A DNA stretch of 10,693 nucleotides, taken from NCBI GenBank assembly GCA_934504065.1, contig CAKSVQ010000074.1, positions 1 through 10,693 of the forward strand. The letters are read 5' to 3'. The notes under the pieces were generated by a model that searched no databases, was not told the DNA's origin, and saw only the letters and a program-made list of their open reading frames with translations. The stretch comes from an uncultured Dysosmobacter sp. GTDB lineage: Bacteria; Bacillota; Clostridia; Oscillospirales; Oscillospiraceae. Numbering within the stretch: the first letter of the stretch is position 1; the number at the start of each line of letters is the position of its first letter. Shown here one piece after another: positions 6,835 through 10,693 of this stretch. The position numbers were made by a program, and so were the translations under genes.

Positions 6835-9261
6835 TTATTCCAGCGTATTGCAATCTACAAATATATTTAATCCGCGATTGGCGCGGTCGCCTGCAAATTC
6901 TTTCAAAAGCCAGCCGAGCTTGTCCCGCGCGGCCTTGTCGTTCTTTCCCACCAGCATGCAGCGGTAACGGAAACGGTTATTCAGCTTGACAACAGGCGCG
7001 GGGGCAGGCCCCAGCACCTCTTCTTCCCCCGGAAACAGCTGTCTCAGCTGCTCCCGCACACTGGCGGAGGCCCGCAGCACCATGCCCTCCTCCGTTCCGG
7101 AGACTGTGACAGTGAACAGGTCTGCAAAGGGCGGATAGCGGCGCAGACGGCGCAGACGAATTTCACCGCGGTAGAAGCTGTCATAATCCTGCCGCGCGGC
7201 ACTTTGGATCACGTCGTTTCCCGGTGTATACGTCTGGATGACCGCCCGGCCCACCTTGCTGCCCCGTCCGGCCCGGCCCACCACCTGCGTCAGCAGATTG
7301 AAGGTGCGCTCCGCCGCCCGGTAATTGTCCACGTAAAGGGACTGGTCCGCCGAAAGAACGCCTACCAGCGTCACATTTTCAAAGTCCAGCCCCTTGGCCA
7401 CCATCTGCGTGCCCAGCAAAATGGGGATACGCTCTTTTTCAAAGCGGGAGAGCAGTTTTTCGTGGCTGCCGGATGCCGTATCCGCGTCCATCCGCAGGAT
7501 ACTCGCCTGCGGAAACAATTCCCGCAGCTCTTCTTCCACTTTCTGCGTCCCGGCCCCGATGTGTTTCATCATGCCACCGCATTCCGGGCAGGTCTCGTAG
7601 GCACGCTGAGAATGGCCGCAGTAATGGCACATCAGCCGCCCGTTTGCGGAATGGTACGTCATGGGGACGCTGCACCGGGGGCACTCCGGTACATATCCGC
7701 ACTCGCCGCACAAAAGGTAGCGGCTGCTGCCGCGGCGGTTTAAAAACAGGATGCTCTGTTCGCCGCTGGCAAGGTTTTTTTCCAGTTCTTCCCGCAGGGC
7801 GCTGCCGATCATTCCGGCGTTGCCCGCGCGAATCTCCTGCCGGAGGTCTGCCATCACCACCTCCGGCAGCGCCCCCTGATTATAGCGGCTGCGCAGCGCG
7901 AAATAGTGGTAAGTTCCCTGTTCCGCAGCCCACGCAGTCTCAACCGACGGGGTGGCCGAGCCCAGCACCAATGTGGCGCAGTGCTTGGCGCAAAGGTATT
8001 TGGCAATATCGCGAGTGTGATAGCGGGGCGGGTTTTCCGACTGGTAGCTGCTCTCCTGTTCCTCATCCATGATGATAAGTCCCAGATCCTTCAGCGGGGC
8101 AAAGATCGCGGAACGGGTGCCTAACACCACCCGTACCTCGCCTCTTCGGATGCGCTTCCACTGGTCATACCGCTCCGTCATACGCAAAGAGCTATGGAGC
8201 ATGGCCACGTCACCGCCGAAGTAAGAGGAAAATTTCCGCATCATCTGCGGGGTCAGAATGATCTCCGGCACCAGCACCATGGCGGTTTTTCCCTGCCGCA
8301 GCACCTCCTGCACCAGCCGGAGGTAGACCTGCGTCTTTCCGCTTCCGGTCACGCCGTGCAGCAGTGCCACCTCGCCTTTTTCGTGGGTCGTTAGCTCCAT
8401 GACCGCCGCAAAGGCCGCTTGCTGCTCGTCGTTTAAGACGATGGGCGCTCCCGGTTCCTGACTCTGCACCTCCGGCACGCGCAGCTCCTCTTCCTCAGAA
8501 AAGGTAATGATCCCGGCCTTTTCCAGTCCACGCAGGGTCTGCATGGACGCTCCGGTAAAATAGCAGATGTCAGCCGTGGACGTCCGTCCGGCAGAGGCGA
8601 GCATCCGCACCACCTCATAGCGCATGGGTGCGCTGCGGCGCTTTGCTTCGGTCAGCGCCAGCGCGTCCTCCGCGCTGACGGCCAGTTCCGCGATCCGGCG
8701 GGTCTTGTCGCCCACCCGGCGCTTTGCCGCCGTTTCACAGCGCACGAAGCCCGCTTTTTCCAAGGACCGGAGGGTCGCGGTCACCTGCTCTCCGCAGGTT
8801 TCCCGCAGGGTTTCCAGTGCGCAGGTGCCGCCTTGGACGCGCAGAACATCCAACACGGCGCTGCCGCCCCGGACAGTGTCTCCGCCCTCCTGCCCCGTCA
8901 GGCTCCAAAGCTCCTGAAACTGATACCAAAGCCCGCTAGGCAGGATGGTGTGGATCGCCTCAAACATGGTGCAGAAATACCGCTGCCGCATCCAAAGCGC
9001 CAGTGAAATTCCGTCCGCGTCCAAAACGGGCGTCTGATCCAGCACCGCCTGCAGCGGCTTCAAACCGGGCGTTTTTTCTCCCATTTCCCGGGCAAGGATC
9101 ATCCCCTCAGACTCCCGGTTTCCCCGCCCGAAGGGCACCCGCACCCGCGCACCGGGCACAGCCGTCTCTTCCAGTAACGCCGGGACCAGATAGTCATAGG
9201 GCTTATCAATGGAATAGGGCGCGGCGCTGACCGCGACTTTTACGATCACCGCGGTCTCCAT
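6835..9261 (-). CDS. priA: Primosomal protein N' (replication restart helicase PriA)
   Basis: Superfamily 2 3'-5' DNA helicase that recognises stalled forks and reloads the replicative helicase. At 808 residues it is full length. An N-terminal 3'-end-binding domain (about 1-110) leads into a linker with winged-helix-like segments (about 130-260). Next is a helicase core with Walker A GVTGSGKT (303-310), DEEQ (399-402), GSATPS (434-439), GTQMVAKGLDF (617-627) and VVGRAGRG (660-667). A zinc module carries eight cysteines: C518, C521, C527, C530, C545, C548, C558 and C561. The C-terminal domain covers about 700-808. The ATG at 9261 follows a GGGGAGGGG purine run and the gene starts 22 nt after rpoZ. 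Unlike in B. subtilis, no coaBC lies between rpoZ and priA. Confidence 0.98.
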   Translation of the reverse strand: METAVIVKVAVSAAPYSIDKPYDYLVPALLEETAVPGARVRVPFGRGNRESEGMILAREMGEKTPGLKPLQAVLDQTPVLDADGISLALWMRQRYFCTMFEAIHTILPSGLWYQFQELWSLTGQEGGDTVRGGSAVLDVLRVQGGTCALETLRETCGEQVTATLRSLEKAGFVRCETAAKRRVGDKTRRIAELAVSAEDALALTEAKRRSAPMRYEVVRMLASAGRTSTADICYFTGASMQTLRGLEKAGIITFSEEEELRVPEVQSQEPGAPIVLNDEQQAAFAAVMELTTHEKGEVALLHGVTGSGKTQVYLRLVQEVLRQGKTAMVLVPEIILTPQMMRKFSSYFGGDVAMLHSSLRMTERYDQWKRIRRGEVRVVLGTRSAIFAPLKDLGLIIMDEEQESSYQSENPPRYHTRDIAKYLCAKHCATLVLGSATPSVETAWAAEQGTYHYFALRSRYNQGALPEVVMADLRQEIRAGNAGMIGSALREELEKNLASGEQSILFLNRRGSSRYLLCGECGYVPECPRCSVPMTYHSANGRLMCHYCGHSQRAYETCPECGGMMKHIGAGTQKVEEELRELFPQASILRMDADTASGSHEKLLSRFEKERIPILLGTQMVAKGLDFENVTLVGVLSADQSLYVDNYRAAERTFNLLTQVVGRAGRGSKVGRAVIQTYTPGNDVIQSAARQDYDSFYRGEIRLRRLRRYPPFADLFTVTVSGTEEGMVLRASASVREQLRQLFPGEEEVLGPAPAPVVKLNNRFRYRCMLVGKNDKAARDKLGWLLKEFAGDRANRGLNIFVDCNTLE

Positions 9262-9283
9262 GCCTCGCCCCTCCCCGTTTTGA

Positions 9284-9505
9284 TTACTCGTTTTCTTCCT
9301 CGATGGTCAGATCCATCCCACTGGCATCCAGCTTCCCGTCAGCCACCTCATGAATGGCAAGGGTGACGGGCTTTTCGTCCAGATGTTCGCCAGTCTCCTC
9401 GGCGGTCTCGGCGATCTGCCGGGCCCGGCGGGCCACCACGTTCACCAGCATATAGCGGTTGGGCACATAGCTTGTCAGCTTATTCATTGCGGGATACAGC
9501 ATCAT
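9284..9505 (-). CDS. rpoZ: DNA-directed RNA polymerase omega subunit
   Basis: Small subunit that wraps the beta' C-terminus and aids RNA polymerase assembly. The 73-residue product has the omega signature: MLYPAMNKLTSYVPNRYMLV at the start, then the helix VVARRARQI (about 23-31), and KPVTLAIHEVADGKL (about 45-59). It ends in an acidic tail. Position directly after gmk is the conserved Firmicutes location. Two consecutive ATG codons (9505 and 9502) could start it. The only candidate ribosome binding site is a weak GGAAG 10 nt upstream of the first, which slightly favours 9505. An in-frame TGA at 9514-9512 rules out a longer form. Confidence 0.94.
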   Translation of the reverse strand: MMLYPAMNKLTSYVPNRYMLVNVVARRARQIAETAEETGEHLDEKPVTLAIHEVADGKLDASGMDLTIEEENE

Positions 9506-9560
9506 AATCGATCAACTTCCATTCTGCCTTGCGGCTAAATTCATCAAAGGACACGCGGGA
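9506..9560 (-). other. gmk-rpoZ intergenic leader, largest gap in the window
   Basis: These 55 nt are the only non-coding stretch above 22 nt. They hold the weak GGAAG for rpoZ (9516-9520) and a very short potential hairpin (GCC, GCAA loop, GGC, at about 9526-9535) that is too small to terminate transcription. A ten-codon frame runs from ATG 9544 to TGA 9512, 6 nt before the rpoZ ATG, but it lacks a ribosome binding site. I see no convincing -35/-10 promoter pair. Confidence 0.6.
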
Positions 9561-10157
9561 TCATCTTCCGTTGATGATCTCCATGCGCTCCTTGGGTTTA
9601 CAATGTTCTGCCGTCATAATGGCGTTGAGTTCATTCACGGCATTTTCAACAGTGTCATTGATGACAAAATAATCATAGGTATGGGCGGTCTGGAACTCCA
9701 CCTTGGCACGCAGCAGCCGCTTTTGGATCTTCTCCTTGCTGTCCGTGCCACGGTCGGTCAGGCGGCGCTCCAGCTCTCCCCAGCTGGGCGGGGCAATGAA
9801 AATGCGCACCGTATCCGGCCGCTTGCTGACCACCTGAATAGCGCCCTGCACCTCAATATCCAAAATCACATCTTTTCCCTGCTCCATGGCCTCGTCCACG
9901 AAGCGCTTGGGCGTTCCATAGAAATTGCCCACATATTCCGCATACTCCAGAAACTGGTCCATGGCAATCCACTTGCGGAAGGAATCCACATCCATAAAGT
10001 GATAGTGAATGCCATCCAGTTCGCCGGGCCGGGGGTCTCTGGTAGTAGCGGAAACAGAAAAATACACATTCGGCCGCTTTGCCAGCAGCGCGTGAAGCAC
10101 CGTACTCTTTCCCACACCGGAAGGGCCGGAGATCACGAACATCTTTCCCTTTTTCAT
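9561..10157 (-). CDS. gmk: Guanylate kinase
   Basis: Phosphorylates GMP to GDP with ATP, feeding GTP, dGTP and (p)ppGpp pools. The 198 residues carry the P-loop GPSGVGKST (11-19), the GMP-binding segment [11 protein letters not shown] (36-46) followed by [20 protein letters not shown] (71-83), the LDIEVQGA strand (99-106) and the lid-like [13 protein letters not shown] region (136-148). Length and motifs are normal, so the enzyme should be active. The ATG overlaps the remA stop as ATGA, with GAGGAG 5 nt upstream. After the TGA stop the same frame stays open for 26 more codons, to a TAA inside rpoZ (see findings). Confidence 0.98.
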   Translation of the reverse strand: MKKGKMFVISGPSGVGKSTVLHALLAKRPNVYFSVSATTRDPRPGELDGIHYHFMDVDSFRKWIAMDQFLEYAEYVGNFYGTPKRFVDEAMEQGKDVILDIEVQGAIQVVSKRPDTVRIFIAPPSWGELERRLTDRGTDSKEKIQKRLLRAKVEFQTAHTYDYFVINDTVENAVNELNAIMTAEHCKPKERMEIINGR

Positions 10158-10402
10158 ACTCTCTCCTCTCCCCCTGTCTCCCCGATGCCGAATTTCTCCG
10201 GTGGCAGGGCCGACAGGATCACATGGTCGCTGTCCATAATGAAGATAGAGGCGGTCTTCCGGCCATAGGTCGCGTCGATCAGCATTCCCCGCTCCCGCGT
10301 TTCCTGCACCATGCGTTTGATGGGAGCGGAATCCGGGCTGACAATGGCCACCAGCCGTTCTTCATTGACAAGGTTCCCAAAGCCGATATTGATGAGCTTC
10401 AT
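10154..10402 (-). CDS. remA: RemA family DNA-binding regulator (DUF370)
   Basis: Small DNA-binding protein. In B. subtilis RemA forms ring-like oligomers, activates extracellular-matrix operons and affects osmoprotection genes. The 82-residue product matches the family along most of its length: KLINIGFGN at the N-terminus, SAPIKRM (25-31), [11 protein letters not shown] (38-48) and [11 protein letters not shown] (55-65). The tail after about residue 70 is short and charged. It starts 4 nt after the yicC stop, with GGAG placed just before that stop codon, and overlaps gmk by 4 nt. Its position between yicC and gmk is the conserved one. Its targets in this organism cannot be read from the window; matrix control here would be inference. 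Confidence 0.95.
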   Translation of the reverse strand: MKLINIGFGNLVNEERLVAIVSPDSAPIKRMVQETRERGMLIDATYGRKTASIFIMDSDHVILSALPPEKFGIGETGGEERV

Positions 10403-10406
10403 GACC

Positions 10407-10693
10407 TTACTCCACGTTCTGCACCTGCTCGCGCATCTTCTCCACTTCTGCCTTCAATCCAACGACCACCTGCGCGATGGTCACATCGTTGCACTTGGAG
10501 CCGATGGTATTGGACTCTCGGTTGACCTCCTGGATCAAAAAGTCCATTTTCCGCCCCATAGGTTCATCGGAGGCGATCATCGTCCGAAGCTGGGCCACGT
10601 GGCTGCGCAGGCGGACGGTCTCCTCGTCCACAGCCACCTTGTCGGCATAAATGGCAGCCTCTGTCAGGATACGCTGGGGATCAATGGTGGTGC
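10407..10693 (-). CDS. YicC/YloC family endoribonuclease (5' part outside window)
   Basis: C-terminal 94 codons only; the gene enters from the right edge and ends at TAA 10409-10407. An internal GTG at 10637 could be mistaken for the start, but the frame is open and family-like to the edge ([19 protein letters not shown]). The diagnostic YicC C-terminus is clear: [14 protein letters not shown], then NTIGSKCND, and the closing MREQVQNVE. Characterised YicC/YloC proteins act as endoribonucleases in RNA turnover (E. coli YicC, B. subtilis YloC). The fragment covers only the C-terminal domain. It is the first gene visible in the cluster and sits 4 nt upstream of remA. Identity is very secure; activity is known only from homologues. 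Confidence 0.95.
   Translation of the reverse strand, partial: TTIDPQRILTEAAIYADKVAVDEETVRLRSHVAQLRTMIASDEPMGRKMDFLIQEVNRESNTIGSKCNDVTIAQVVVGLKAEVEKMREQVQNVE

Noticed and set aside
9526..9535. Hairpin with GCAA loop between gmk and rpoZ as a terminator
   Set aside because: The stem is only three base pairs and no T-run follows on the coding strand.
9603..10268. 221-codon plus-strand open frame opposite gmk and remA
   Set aside because: It spans the antisense of two clear genes and shows no domain or start signal.
10407..10637. Complete 76-codon small gene starting at GTG 10637
   Set aside because: The frame is open and family-like upstream to the window edge, so this is the tail of YicC rather than a separate small protein.
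1..10693. Mobile elements, CRISPR arrays, phage defence genes or a new accessory system
   Set aside because: Every stretch is accounted for by conserved housekeeping genes on one strand with short junctions. I saw no repeats, transposase, integrase or foreign-looking island.

Overview
The window is one gap-free block of twelve genes, all on the minus strand, so transcription runs from the right edge (10693) to the left edge (1). Gene content and order match the conserved Firmicutes housekeeping cluster known in Bacillus subtilis as yloC-remA-gmk-rpoZ-(coaBC)-priA-def-fmt-rsmB-rlmN-prpC-prkC. The DNA is GC-rich by eye and G/C is favoured at third codon positions. Together with the remA/PrpC/PrkC set, and a YugP-type metallopeptidase placed between fmt and rsmB, this suggests a GC-rich clostridial genome, for example a gut Oscillospiraceae/Ruminococcaceae member. 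The family-level placement is inference.

Layout in the direction of transcription: 10693-10407 is the end of a YicC/YloC endoribonuclease gene (5' part outside the window). It is followed by remA (DNA-binding regulator), gmk (guanylate kinase), rpoZ (RNA polymerase omega), priA (replication restart helicase), def (peptide deformylase), fmt (Met-tRNA formyltransferase), a membrane zinc metallopeptidase of the YugP family, rsmB (16S rRNA m5C methyltransferase), rlmN (23S rRNA/tRNA m2A methyltransferase), prpC (PP2C phosphatase) and prkC (PASTA Ser/Thr kinase). The prkC gene runs off the left edge before its stop codon.

The genes are packed as one likely polycistronic unit. Three junctions are 4-nt ATGA overlaps (remA/gmk, peptidase/rsmB, rlmN/prpC) and one is a TAATG overlap (def/fmt). 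At prpC/prkC the stop codon merges with the next Shine-Dalgarno. The largest gap is 55 nt, before rpoZ. No stretch over 300 bases lacks a gene. I see no promoter, terminator, riboswitch, tRNA, rRNA, repeat array, CRISPR or mobile element, so the promoter should lie to the right of the window.

Functionally the unit joins RNA turnover and nucleotide supply (yicC, gmk), transcription (rpoZ, remA), replication restart (priA), the N-formylmethionine cycle (fmt adds the formyl group, def removes it), ribosome modification (rsmB, rlmN) and a paired kinase/phosphatase sensing the cell wall (prkC/prpC). I found no evidence for a new biological system. The findings are modest: two differences in gene order from B. 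subtilis, an odd gmk-rpoZ junction, a start-site question and some protein-level details.
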